In this document: piece after piece, positions 1 through 7,557 of the stretch
Layout: each line of letters begins with the position of its first letter
Position numbering within the stretch: position 1 is the stretch's first letter
Source: CAYVLA01 sp964549615 [NCBI: uncultured Thermococci archaeon]
GTDB lineage: Archaea; CAYQAE01; CAYVLA01
Direction of reading: 5' to 3'
NCBI GenBank assembly: GCA_964549615.1
Contig: CAZJVP010000084.1
Coordinates: 1-47,910, forward strand
DNA length: 47,910 nucleotides
The notes under the pieces: generated by a model
The model's input: the letters and a program-made list of their open reading frames with translations, nothing else
Told to the model about the DNA's origin: nothing
Databases searched by the model: none
Made by a program: the position numbers and the translations under genes

Positions 1-581
1 GAATATCGAAACTGCGGAGCTTTGTCCGTGGGGCGTACCAGTCCCGTGATACTTTCACCGATTGCGTGAGATCATCAAGTGCAGCCGCCACAGCATGGCT
101 TCTGACCAATCTGTGGGTCGCCGAGTCTGGACAAGGTCAGTTCTCGGGACCTCTCGCACCAGAGCATCTCACTACTCTTCTCACGTACGGGACGAGGGAC
201 AGCCAAAGCGCGACGGCAACTCCGGCTGGACTCTAGCCCTAGCGGACCGCTTCGTACCCTGCCTCAGATTCTGGCCTGACCCAAGATGGAAGGTGGGCGA
301 CATGCCTCCGCCGCCATGGGAGCTTCGGCCTAGAGGCGCAGAACCGAGGGATGGTCCGTTGAGTACTATCGACAGAACGGTTCTCCGCTTCATTCGGATC
401 TAATGCCGCTGGCCGCCCGCCCGCTGGCCGCCGCTGGCGAAAGATTAATAAACTAACGGGGGGCCAGGAATCGGGCGGGGCCGTGGGGGTCACCTGGGAG
501 GTGAGACCGTGAGAAGAGCTTTCGGGGGGAGATTCGGTCTATGGCGGGGGAGTCTCCGAGATCATTCGCAGACACAGATCC
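1..581. other. left edge, no supported gene
   Basis: I see no convincing gene in this stretch. Short open frames exist on both strands (for example 62-403 on the plus strand), but their products are rich in Arg, Pro and Ser with no domain, no ribosome binding site and no promoter. This looks like random open frame in GC-rich DNA. It belongs to the accessory block left of the tRNA-Leu. Confidence 0.5.
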
Positions 582-1505
582 GTGTTGGTTGTCTCAATTC
601 TAGTCTGCTCAGTGGCTGTGGTGGCTGCGTGGTTTATTCCCGAGTCAGGTGACGCAGATAAGGTGCAAGGATACACCAAGAATGACGATGGACAGATTGT
701 TACAGGAGTGCTGGTTCACCTGTACCACCAATCCAGCGGTACACATTGGTACCAAGACTCCGGACAGGATGGCCATTATTCTATCAGGGTAGGGGACAAG
801 ACTGGGTGGTTTAGGATAGAGGGCTCCAAGACTCCCAGCTACCTGCCAAAAGCGCAGAGCTTCTACAGAGAGGACGGGTACGACGGGATAGTGATAGATG
901 TTACGGTGTGGAAGGATAGTGATCAAGATGGCGTCTCGGATAAGGGACCATCTGGAGAAACCTTCAACGAGCAGTACCGGGGGACCAACCCCAATGATCC
1001 GAACACCGACGACGACGCATACAACGACTATTTTGATCCGAATCCGCTCCAGCGGACAATCAGTGGCGGGCAGACTGTGCAACGATATGATGGTGGGCCT
1101 GATTCCTACAGCGTCTATGCAGAAGTTTGGCTCGTTTTCAACAGCCAGTCGAAGATAGTGGGGTATCATGACCTGAAACAGACATGCACGTTCCTGGATG
1201 AGAACACATATTGTGGATGCCTCTTTGACGTCGACGAAGAAATGTTCTGGCACGAGGATCTGGTTTCCGTAGGAGACGGCGAGACAATCTACGCAGGCTC
1301 AGATGTACATCTCCTCAGCGGCACTGGGGCTTGCGTGACGCATATCCACCTAGACAAGAGTTTCTCTGGGAAGAACGGAATATCTTTCATTAGCGACAAC
1401 GACGGAGACGTTGACCGATGTTGCGATCTTGGAGGAGGTTGGATGCATTGGTATGACGAGAGTAACAACTACCAGATAGGCCACACTTCGAATCCTACTG
1501 GCTGA
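582..1505 (+). CDS. secreted protein with thrombospondin type 3-like Asp repeats
   Basis: A 307-residue protein with a hydrophobic N-terminal segment (residues 1-17) that reads as a signal peptide or membrane anchor, so the rest is probably outside the cell. After an early region that could be a beta-sandwich (residues 28-105), a stretch near 110-155 carries Asp-rich motifs such as DSDQDGVSD and DPNTDDD, typical of calcium-binding thrombospondin type 3 repeats. The C-terminal half has several cysteines, including CGC and a CC pair, plus one more Asp-rich motif (DNDGD). The start is GTG 582; the frame is open back to 513 and codes Arg-Arg-His-Arg-Ser just ahead, so a non-standard upstream start is possible. 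Base use is less GC-rich than the core genes, fitting the accessory setting. The substrate or partner is unknown. Confidence 0.75.
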   Translation: MLVVSILVCSVAVVAAWFIPESGDADKVQGYTKNDDGQIVTGVLVHLYHQSSGTHWYQDSGQDGHYSIRVGDKTGWFRIEGSKTPSYLPKAQSFYREDGYDGIVIDVTVWKDSDQDGVSDKGPSGETFNEQYRGTNPNDPNTDDDAYNDYFDPNPLQRTISGGQTVQRYDGGPDSYSVYAEVWLVFNSQSKIVGYHDLKQTCTFLDENTYCGCLFDVDEEMFWHEDLVSVGDGETIYAGSDVHLLSGTGACVTHIHLDKSFSGKNGISFISDNDGDVDRCCDLGGGWMHWYDESNNYQIGHTSNPTG

Positions 1506-1555
1506 CACGCCAGGGGCAGAAGGCAAACGTGTTCGGGAGTTAGGTGAGGGTTAGA

Positions 1556-1945
1556 ATGGATGGTCCCAAAAGAACCTTAATCGGCAGGGTTGTCTTCATG
1601 TGCTGTCTCGTTGTGGCCTGCTGGATGACCTACAAGGCGAGCCTTCTGCATTGGCTAGACATCGGCCGATATGGAAGCCTCTTGCTTTTCCTCTGCGGAC
1701 CAATGGGCGCCGGATTCTACGTTGGGGCACGCTCGCGGTCCTACCTCTTCGTGTTCTATGCTATCCTGATGACATCGGTGGTGGTCATGATCATCTTCGA
1801 GGCCATGTTGGTGATCGAGTTCTCTTTCGCCGAGGCCACCGAGGTGGTGTTTCAGATGCTCGCCGCACTGCTAGGACTTCAGACAGTAGGAGCACTCCCA
1901 GCTTTGTCTGTGCGTAGACTCTTGGACGATCGCACGCAAGTCTGA
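1556..1945 (+). CDS. small multi-pass membrane protein, unknown
   Basis: A 129-residue protein with about four predicted transmembrane segments (roughly residues 10-27, 36-56, 60-85 and 92-115) and a basic start and end. I recognise no family. The start is ATG 1556 because a GGTGAG ribosome binding site lies at 1543-1548; GTG 1544 is an alternative that would bury that site. It follows the secreted protein by 50 bases on the same strand, so the two may be co-transcribed as an envelope pair. That link is inference from position only. Confidence 0.6.
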   Translation: MDGPKRTLIGRVVFMCCLVVACWMTYKASLLHWLDIGRYGSLLLFLCGPMGAGFYVGARSRSYLFVFYAILMTSVVVMIIFEAMLVIEFSFAEATEVVFQMLAALLGLQTVGALPALSVRRLLDDRTQV

Positions 1946-2304
1946 CATCGCGCCCCATCGTCAGCGAGACAGACCAGACCCTCAAGGAAACCGGCACACG
2001 GGCGATGCGTTCCGCAATCAGCCAAGGCTGACCCAGTCGATCCGTATGGAAGCCTCGCCGAGCTGCCCCTTGGCAAGCCTGAAGTCTGAAGAGTGGTCGA
2101 AGTCCGAGTGGAGCTTGCGGAAGCACAAGGGGGCTTGGAATGACAGTCAATCTGAAGGGTCAACTTGCCGTCGGACGGAACATGCAGTTAGGCTGGTGAG
2201 CCATGGAACATTCCTGGAGGACTGGTTGCGTGCTATTTCTCTTTTATATTGCAGCTGAATACAAGTAAAGAACACAGCAACAGGAGGGAACATTCCTGCT
2301 CTCG
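1946..2304. other. intergenic, no gene seen
   Basis: No frame here has a domain, a ribosome binding site or sensible composition. It leads into decayed mobile-element sequence and probably holds debris too degraded to identify. Confidence 0.4.
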
Positions 2305-2487
2305 TCATCGCGGCGGTGCTTGGGAGAGTGTTCTACACAGGCCTTCGCCGGTCTTGGTGTCGAGATTCGTGGCGAAGGATCTTTTTGTACCGTCCTCGTG
2401 CCTGACTATGGCGAGGTTGTATTGGGTTTGCTTGTGCCCCTTCAGTCCCATAGTGTATTCGCCCGTTTGGAGCTGCCATACACTCTC
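2305..2487 (-). mobile_element. transposase fragment
   Basis: Read leftward, 2487 to 2305 gives about 60 residues ending at TGA. The piece includes EYTMGLKGHKQTQYNLAIV followed by RHEDGTKRSFATNLD. This resembles the core just before the last catalytic acid in IS4-superfamily (DDE) transposases, where a short beta-strand run and an 'FATNL' motif are common. The fragment has no start codon of its own and is bounded upstream by a stop. It could match the part of the transposase missing from the right end of this window (47103 onward), which stops before this region. I cannot align the two, so this is a tentative call. Confidence 0.45.
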
Positions 2488-2515
2488 CTACGACCCCTCG
2501 AGCACCGCCCGGTTC

Positions 2516-3332
2516 ATGAAGGAGACCATGGCGCTTGTCTACGAGATCCAGAGAATCGAGATAGGTTCCCACACCTACTATCACCTCACAAACAGGTTCT
2601 CCCCCGACCAGGTCGAGTCAAAGAGAAAGCAGTACGAGGCAAGACTGAACTAGGAGAGTTCTCGCCGAGCCAACAAAGGAAGATGCTTCGAAGCATTCGC
2701 CAGGGCAGCATTGCAGTTGATGGTGGACCGAAACCACCTCCGACTACCCCAGGACAAGTTCACATGGGACTGCAACTACAAGGACGGCAAACCCAACTAC
2801 TCGGTCAAGGTGCAGTGCCTGGACGGATCAAAGTACCGCGAGTTCGACGGGGTGCTGCGGGTACCCATTGAGCCGATCAATCGGGAAAGGTTCCGCCAAG
2901 AGATCGTGTTCGTGCTGGAGTGCAAGTACCGCAGCAAACGCACCTTCACGTACAAAGACGTTGAGAGGTTTGCACAGAACCTGGCAAACCACGTACCAGT
3001 TCGGGTACACGGCAAGGTCAAGGAGCCCTCAGTGCCGGTGGTTCCACCACCGGGCGATACGGCACAACGTGGTCCCGGTCCTCGTGACCGGCGGCAAGGG
3101 ACTGGACTTCGACTACTACGACGAGTTCACCGACACCCGGCGGAGGATGAACCCGGTGGGGTACGCCGCGTCGATGGGCATGATCTGCATCTTTGCAGGC
3201 GACTTGGAAAGATCCCTAGGAGAACAAACCGGCAAATAGGCCAAGTTCTCCCGGATATACGAGCAATGCGCCAAGCAAGACAACAACCTCTCCCTCGAGG
3301 AGTACCTTCGAAAAGAACTGGGAGTTAGCTGA
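2516..3332 (+). pseudogene. decayed PD-(D/E)XK nuclease-like gene
   Basis: Coherent protein is visible in pieces. Frame 1 runs from ATG 2516 to a TAG at 2651-2653, then continues in the same frame past 2700. It carries the nuclease-like pattern REFDGVLRV followed about 22 residues later by VFVLECKYR (Asp...Glu-x-Lys), as in PD-(D/E)XK endonucleases. Near 3020-3065 the sense moves to another frame, giving VVPVLVTGGKGLDFDYYDEF, then meets a second TAG at 3237-3239, after which the same frame stays sensible (AKFSRIYEQCAKQ) to TGA 3330-3332. Two in-frame stops plus at least one frameshift make this a pseudogene. Which nuclease it was (restriction, transposon or repair) is not clear. Confidence 0.55.
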
Positions 3333-3399
3333 GGGTTCTGGTGCACGTTTCACGGGTACGAACTCCGGCTTATACACGTCCTTCGCGGGGCATACAGCG

Positions 3400-3452
3400 G
3401 GCATACCCGGTATGCCTCCGATACGCCTTCCGGGCATCCGCAGGGCGTATCG
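3400..3452. repeat. palindrome pair next to tRNA-Leu 3' end
   Basis: Two inverted repeats sit side by side. The first, GGCATACC-C-GGTATGCC, spans 3400-3416. The second has arms CGATACGCC (3419-3427) and GGCGTATCG (3444-3452) around a 16-base spacer. They lie just beyond the tRNA-Leu 3' end, where integrases of archaeal elements often bind. They may be recombinase arm sites, a transcript-end hairpin of the tRNA, or chance; the integrase reading is inference. Confidence 0.45.
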
Positions 3453-3457
3453 AGGTA

Positions 3458-3543
3458 TGGTGCGGGGGACGGGATTCGAACCCGCGTAGGCCTACGCCAG
3501 CAGGTCCTGAGCCTGCCCTCTTTGACCGCTCGGGCACCCCCGC
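3458..3543 (-). tRNA. tRNA-Leu (anticodon CAG)
   Basis: The minus strand reads as a full class II tRNA. The seven-base acceptor stem GCGGGGG (3543-3537) pairs with CCCCCGC (3468-3462), followed by discriminator A and an encoded CCA (3460-3458). The anticodon stem GCAGG/CCTGC encloses the loop CTCAGGA with anticodon CAG, which reads CUG Leu codons. A long variable arm (GCGTAG/CTACGC) and a T arm with GTTCGAA are present. I see no intron. Its 3' end faces the accessory block at 1-3457, the usual orientation for elements that integrate into tRNA 3' ends. Confidence 0.97.
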
Positions 3544-3630
3544 GGATCCGCGGTGAGGCTAGTTGCTGAAAAATCTCATCTAGGCTTTCTGTTGCTTTGC
3601 GGCAGGTCCCAGCATTCAAGCTTTCGGCAT

Positions 3631-3638
3631 CTTAATAA
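3631..3638 (+). promoter_or_regulatory. TATA box for a leaderless gene at 3661
   Basis: CTTAATAA is an AT-rich island in GC-rich DNA, centred about 26 bases before ATG 3661. That is the TATA-to-start distance expected of an archaeal promoter whose transcript begins at or next to the start codon. Confidence 0.55.
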
Positions 3639-3660
3639 GGCCTCGGTGCAAACTAGTCGC

Positions 3661-4497
3661 ATGGAGAATGTCACGGAGGCCATCCTGCAAGAACTCAAGC
3701 GGCTTCAGAGGATACCTCCGGGGACCCCGAAGTTCCTTGAGACCCAGAAGAACATAATGAAGGAGCTGAAGAAGCTCAATCGCAAGGAAAGGAAGGCCCT
3801 CAAGGATACCATCGACAGGGTGCGATCCGACATCAGGATCTATCGTCCTTCGTATTATACCCCGGACTACTTCAGGGTTCTTACCGTGATCTCCCAACGC
3901 CTCACCGAGAGGGATTATTCGATTATCAAACGCGAGATCGAGAGGACCTTCGAACGCCTCGAGAAGAGCTTCAAGACCGGGCATTTCTCCAGATACCCTT
4001 CGTCGTACATAAAGCGGATAAGATCCCTGGTGATGGAGGCCAGCCGCGAAAGCGACGCCGACCCGAGCGAGATCGCGAAGCTCACCAAGGCAGCGGAGCA
4101 AATGGTGGAGAGGATCAAGAAATACGAATACGAGAACGTCACGATCGATGTCTCGGCGTCGAGGATCAGGGTGAGCAGCAAGTTCACCGTGGGTGCCAAT
4201 CGCAGCGATTGGAGCATCGAGCTGATCTCCCCCAAGCTGGAGTACGGCGGGAGGAGCTTCCTGAAGAGAAGGGTCTTGGCCTACATAACCAAGGCCGGGA
4301 AGCCCCTTTCCCGGCCCGAGATCGAAAGGGGAGTGGGAAAGAAGATAAGGTACTTCGGTCATATAGTCCAGTCGCTCGTGAGGAAGTACCTGATTCTCCC
4401 CATCCCGGGTGAGAACAAGTACGAGATCACGGGCACAGGCAAGAGGGTCGGCGAGGTCTACATCGAACTCATAGACAAAGGGGAGGATGAGCAATGA
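3661..4497 (+). CDS. helical protein with C-terminal winged helix, unknown
   Basis: A 278-residue protein I cannot place in a named family. Residues about 1-165 are strongly helical and charged with Leu/Lys/Glu heptad-like stretches, so a coiled coil or helical bundle is likely. A short beta-rich linker (about 167-200) follows. Residues about 205-265 look like a winged helix: SFLKRRVLAYITKAGKPLS, then RPEIERGVGKKIRYFGHIV and a wing ending in YEITGTGKRV. It could bind DNA or RNA or act as a protein adaptor. I considered an ESCRT-III/CdvB protein because of the helical body plus winged helix, but see no motif that proves it. The start is ATG 3661, supported by the promoter spacing. The stop overlaps the next start (ATGA), so it is the first gene of a coupled set of three. 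Confidence 0.8.
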   Translation: MENVTEAILQELKRLQRIPPGTPKFLETQKNIMKELKKLNRKERKALKDTIDRVRSDIRIYRPSYYTPDYFRVLTVISQRLTERDYSIIKREIERTFERLEKSFKTGHFSRYPSSYIKRIRSLVMEASRESDADPSEIAKLTKAAEQMVERIKKYEYENVTIDVSASRIRVSSKFTVGANRSDWSIELISPKLEYGGRSFLKRRVLAYITKAGKPLSRPEIERGVGKKIRYFGHIVQSLVRKYLILPIPGENKYEITGTGKRVGEVYIELIDKGEDEQ

Positions 4498-4580
4498 AGA
4501 GGTACATGGTGAACAGGCTCTTCGCGGTGTTCGTCATACTCATCATGATCTCATCCGTCATAGTGCTTCTCTTCAGATGA
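4494..4580 (+). CDS. 28-residue single-pass membrane peptide
   Basis: A very small gene. Its ATG (4494-4496) overlaps the TGA of the upstream gene, and its own TGA (4578-4580) overlaps the ATG of trm5 downstream; both junctions are ATGA. The product has a basic N-terminus (Met-Lys-Arg-Tyr), one hydrophobic segment of about 18 residues (FAVFVILIMISSVIVLLF) and a final Arg. Overlap on both sides, no other coding explanation for the 80-base space, and the membrane-like composition argue that it is translated. It may be a membrane peptide in its own right, or a spacer frame whose translation couples ribosomes from the first gene to trm5. The function is unknown. Confidence 0.65.
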   Translation: MKRYMVNRLFAVFVILIMISSVIVLLFR

Positions 4581-5473
4581 CTGGGATTGGTTTGTCCCGC
4601 CTTTCATGGAAGCTATCGATCGATCCCAAGCTGGCCGAAGGCCTTGCAGGCGTCTACCGAAGCTACGATGTCGTCGGGGACATAATCATCGTGAAGATCC
4701 CGTTCGACCTTGAGGAGAGACGGAGGGAGATCGGGCGCCTGTTGCTAGAGCGGAATCCTTGGGCTAGGCTGGTCCTCCGCGTTGCCGGGAAGACCAACCT
4801 AGATGACCGAACCCGCGAATTGGAAAGGATAGCGGGTGGAGGCCCCACCCTGACCAAGCACCGCGAATTCGGCGCGGTCTACGTTGTCGACGTGGCCAAG
4901 GTTTTCTTCAGCCCCAGGCTGTCATACGAGAGGTGGAGGGTCGCACAGCAAGTGCACCACGGTGAACGGGTGGCAAACCTTTTTGCAGGCGCCGGGTGCT
5001 TCAGTATCCAGATCGCCCGGCAAAGGGCCGCCACGGTTTACTCGATAGATAGCAATCCCGACGCGATCAGGTGCATGAGGGTTGCGCTCGAAAGCAACCG
5101 TCTGCTTGGCAGGGTTTTCCCCATCCTCGGCGATTCGGAGAGGGTGACCAGCGCCATGCGGGAGATTGACCGGGTCATCCTTCCCCTGCCTGCCAAGGCA
5201 GATCGGTTCCTTGGCATAGCAAGCCACATGCTTGGGCGGCGCGGCATAATCCACCACTACCGGGAATGCACGGGAAGCCGGTCGGAGTGCATTCCCCGAT
5301 CCCTCAGAGAGCTCGAGGGTCGTCTGTCCCGCGTTGACGAGAAGGGCGAGTTTGAGGTCGTCGGCTCTCGGATCGTGAGGTCCGTTGGCCCGAGAAGGTG
5401 GCATATTGCCCACGACATACTCTTCCGCCGGGATAACATGCCGACGGCAATCATGCGCTCGAAACAAATATGA
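4577..5473 (+). CDS. trm5: tRNA (guanine37-N1)-methyltransferase, Trm5 family
   Basis: A 298-residue class I SAM-dependent methyltransferase of the Met-10+/Trm5 family, which methylates G37 next to the anticodon to hold the reading frame. A small N-terminal domain (residues about 25-110) precedes the Rossmann catalytic domain. That domain shows the SAM motif NLFAGAGCFSIQIA (134-147), the ribose-binding acidic turn YSIDSNPDA (155-163), and DRVILPLPAKADRFL (198-212), which is where family members place their base-binding loop. HHYRE near 226 fits the strand after it. Translation starts at ATG 4577 by ATGA overlap with the small peptide gene. Taw2-like or Trm5a/b subclasses cannot be separated by eye. 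Confidence 0.88.
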   Translation: MTGIGLSRLSWKLSIDPKLAEGLAGVYRSYDVVGDIIIVKIPFDLEERRREIGRLLLERNPWARLVLRVAGKTNLDDRTRELERIAGGGPTLTKHREFGAVYVVDVAKVFFSPRLSYERWRVAQQVHHGERVANLFAGAGCFSIQIARQRAATVYSIDSNPDAIRCMRVALESNRLLGRVFPILGDSERVTSAMREIDRVILPLPAKADRFLGIASHMLGRRGIIHHYRECTGSRSECIPRSLRELEGRLSRVDEKGEFEVVGSRIVRSVGPRRWHIAHDILFRRDNMPTAIMRSKQI

Positions 5474-5506
5474 GTGTTGGAAATGGCACGGCAACTGGCC
5501 TAGGCC

Positions 5507-6691
5507 ATGTTCCAGTTGGCCGTCGTCGGCAAGACCAACTCAGGGAAGTCCACCTTCTTCAGTGCCGCGACGTTAGTGCACGCGGAGATAGCCAGCAGGC
5601 CATTTGTGACGATAAAGCCCAACAGAGGACTTGCGTACCTGAGGGCGAGGTGCCCCTGCAAGGAGTTCGGGGTCAGGTGTCAGCCCAGAAACTCTAGGTG
5701 CGAGGATGGCACGCGCCTAATACCCATTGACCTGCTTGATGTTGCGGGCTTGGTGCCCGGAGCACACCTGGGCAGGGGGCTGGGCAACCAGTTCTTGGAC
5801 GACCTCATCAAAGCCGATGCTTTGATACACGTTGTCGATGCCGCCGGTGCCACCGATGAGCAGGGAAACCCGACCGTCCCTGGCTTCCGAGATCCCGTGG
5901 AGGACGTGAAGTTTTTCGAAACGGAGCTTGACTACTGGATAATCGGCATAATAAGGAGGAGTGCCAAGCCCGGATCAAGGCCTCCCCAGACGACCGAGGA
6001 GGAGATCTCCCTCCTCCAGAGCCGTCTTAGTGGGCTTGGCATCGGTGAGGAAGCTCTCAGGGAAGTGCTCAAGTCAAACCCACCCAATCTGTCAGGCGAG
6101 GACTCCGAGCTTATCGATTTCGTCAGGAAGGTGAGGATGATTGCAAAACCAATCTCCATAGCCGCCAACAAGATGGATCTCCCGGGGGCCAAGGAGAACC
6201 TTGATCGGCTGCGACAGCAATTCCCGGATTACCTCATCCTTCCTGTCTGCGCCGAGGCGGAGCTTGCCCTGAGGAGGGCGGAAGAGAGGGGGCTCATAGA
6301 ATACACGCCCGGCGCGCGGGATTTTAAGATCAAGAGCAAATTGAGCGAGGCGCAGGCCGCGGCACTCGAGAAGATCCGGGAGAAGATCCTCATCCCATTC
6401 GGCTCCACAGGGGTCCAACAGGTACTGGATCGTACCGTGTACGATTTCTTGAAGATGATCGTGGTCTACCCAGTGGCCAGCCACACGCATCTTGCTGACA
6501 CCAGCGGCGTGGTCTTGCCCGACGCGCTCATCGTCCCCCAGGGGACCACCGCCAAGCAGCTTGCTTTCAAGATCCATACCGACATCGGACGCAGGTTCGC
6601 CGGGGCAATCGACGCTAGGACCAAGCGCAAGCTGGGGGAGACCCACGTTCTCAAGGACGGCGATGTCATTGAGATCCTGACATCCCGGTAG
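5507..6691 (+). CDS. YchF/OLA1-type GTPase with C-terminal TGS domain
   Basis: A 394-residue P-loop GTPase of the Obg superfamily, YchF-like branch. G1 is GKTNSGKST (residues 8-16), G3 is in LLDVAGLVPGAHLGRG, and G4 is ANKMD, the guanine-specific form (bacterial YchF and OLA1 instead have NxxE and prefer ATP). A family insertion with Cys residues (CPCKEFGVRCQPRNSRC) could bind a metal. The last about 70 residues form a TGS domain (AFKIHTDIG, then LGETHVLKDGDVIEILT). Members bind ribosomes and tune translation. It sits 33 bases after trm5 on the same strand and may share its transcript. Confidence 0.88.
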   Translation: MFQLAVVGKTNSGKSTFFSAATLVHAEIASRPFVTIKPNRGLAYLRARCPCKEFGVRCQPRNSRCEDGTRLIPIDLLDVAGLVPGAHLGRGLGNQFLDDLIKADALIHVVDAAGATDEQGNPTVPGFRDPVEDVKFFETELDYWIIGIIRRSAKPGSRPPQTTEEEISLLQSRLSGLGIGEEALREVLKSNPPNLSGEDSELIDFVRKVRMIAKPISIAANKMDLPGAKENLDRLRQQFPDYLILPVCAEAELALRRAEERGLIEYTPGARDFKIKSKLSEAQAAALEKIREKILIPFGSTGVQQVLDRTVYDFLKMIVVYPVASHTHLADTSGVVLPDALIVPQGTTAKQLAFKIHTDIGRRFAGAIDARTKRKLGETHVLKDGDVIEILTSR

Positions 6692-6783
6692 CATCCCGCC
6701 CTTTCATGGCAGCCAAGAAGTCCTTGTTCGGAAAGATTCTGAACCGATAGTGGTGTCTTTGTTTCCGAGACCCGCACCGTTGG

Positions 6784-6794
6784 TTTTACAAAAG
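6784..6794 (+). promoter_or_regulatory. TATA-like box for the gene at 6819
   Basis: TTTTACAAAAG lies about 30 bases ahead of GTG 6819 and 39 ahead of ATG 6828, the right distance for a short-leader or leaderless archaeal transcript. The 125-base gap after the GTPase gene also suggests a separate promoter. Confidence 0.4.
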
Positions 6795-6818
6795 AAATAA
6801 GAGCGGCCGTTACCCCGA

Positions 6819-7211
6819 GTGAAGCATATGTCGGAAGAGGTTGTGAGGACTTACGCATTTCAGTACGGCGCGATCATCAAATACCTGAAGGAGAACTCTG
6901 AGGACATCGGCGCGACCCTTGACCTGCTTGAAAGGAAAATAATCTCGCAGATCCCCCAGATCCAAGAACCCAAGGCTAGGGAACTTTACACAAGGACCCT
7001 AGCGGTGACCCGAAGTACCAGAACGATCCTTCGGAATTTCGACGTCCAGCAGCTCCTTGACTCCGTGCCCAAGGTCGAGGAGGAGTTTCCAGGCCTTTAC
7101 CAGCGGCGGTTGGCTGTGCAGATGGAGATCATAGGGGTCATGAAGCGGGTTCTCTTCGGTCCCCCCATGCCTAGAGGGAGGATCGTCTTCGACATCCCCA
7201 AGCTTTTTTAG
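6819..7211 (+). CDS. conserved-looking helical protein, unknown
   Basis: A 130-residue, mostly alpha-helical protein with no motif I recognise. Charged amphipathic helices cover residues 4-100, and the C-terminus has a Pro-rich turn (FGPPMPRGRIVF). Translation may start at GTG 6819 or ATG 6828; the promoter spacing slightly favours 6819. It stands alone between the GTPase gene and the convergent pcc1 gene. It could be an adaptor or a small nucleic-acid-binding protein, but nothing visible supports a specific role. Confidence 0.7.
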   Translation: MKHMSEEVVRTYAFQYGAIIKYLKENSEDIGATLDLLERKIISQIPQIQEPKARELYTRTLAVTRSTRTILRNFDVQQLLDSVPKVEEEFPGLYQRRLAVQMEIIGVMKRVLFGPPMPRGRIVFDIPKLF

Positions 7212-7240
7212 GCTTCACGGGTTTCACCGCGGCGCCGTTC

Positions 7241-7260
7241 GCCGGTTTGCCGAGACCGGC
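7241..7260. terminator. small hairpin between convergent genes
   Basis: GCCGGT (7241-7246) and ACCGGC (7255-7260) form a six-base stem with an eight-base loop in the 76-base gap between two convergent genes. There is no T tract after it on the plus strand, so it may shape transcript ends and need not act as a terminator. Confidence 0.25.
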
Positions 7261-7287
7261 AATCAAGCAACTATGACCCGATATGCC

Positions 7288-7557
7288 TCAACCGGCAGGC
7301 CATCGTTGGCGGCCGTGCCCTCTGGCTAGATCGATCGTCTTTTCACAGAGCGCCTGACAAGATAGTATGTCGTCGACAATCGGCAACAGCTTCTCGATGC
7401 TTGGTGACTCCACCCGGGTAGTGACCAGCCGACCTTTGCGCCGGGTGGTTATCGTCGTCCCCTTAGCAGAGACATTATCTGGTTGGAGCGCCTCTGCGAT
7501 GGCGCGAGCGACGTCTTCCGGGTAGATGGATTCTATTACCGCCCTTGCTTTAGCCAT
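7288..7557 (-). CDS. pcc1: KEOPS complex subunit Pcc1
   Basis: An 89-residue protein of the CTAG/Pcc1 family. Pcc1 dimerises inside KEOPS, the complex that makes N6-threonylcarbamoyladenosine at position 37 of ANN-decoding tRNAs. The sequence matches the family layout: strand (KARAVIESIY), helix (PEDVARAIAEALQPDN), two strands containing TTITTRRKGRLVTTRV, then a long helix (SIEKLLPIVDDILSCQ). It overlaps the RecJ-like gene upstream by eight bases and is the last gene of the rdgB-uS15-recJ-pcc1 set, a grouping common in archaea. Kae1 is not in this window. Confidence 0.85.
   Translation of the reverse strand: MAKARAVIESIYPEDVARAIAEALQPDNVSAKGTTITTRRKGRLVTTRVESPSIEKLLPIVDDILSCQALCEKTIDLARGHGRQRWPAG

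Noticed and set aside
62-403. 113-residue plus-strand protein
   Set aside because: Composition is Arg/Pro/Ser-rich with no motif, promoter or ribosome site; it overlaps frames on the other strand equally well.
2651-3239. TAG recoded as an amino acid
   Set aside because: The same gene also has a frame change, and TAG ends many intact genes here.
3553-3660. longer N-terminus of the winged-helix gene
   Set aside because: The extra 36 residues lie ahead of the TATA box and lack helical character; ATG 3661 fits the promoter.
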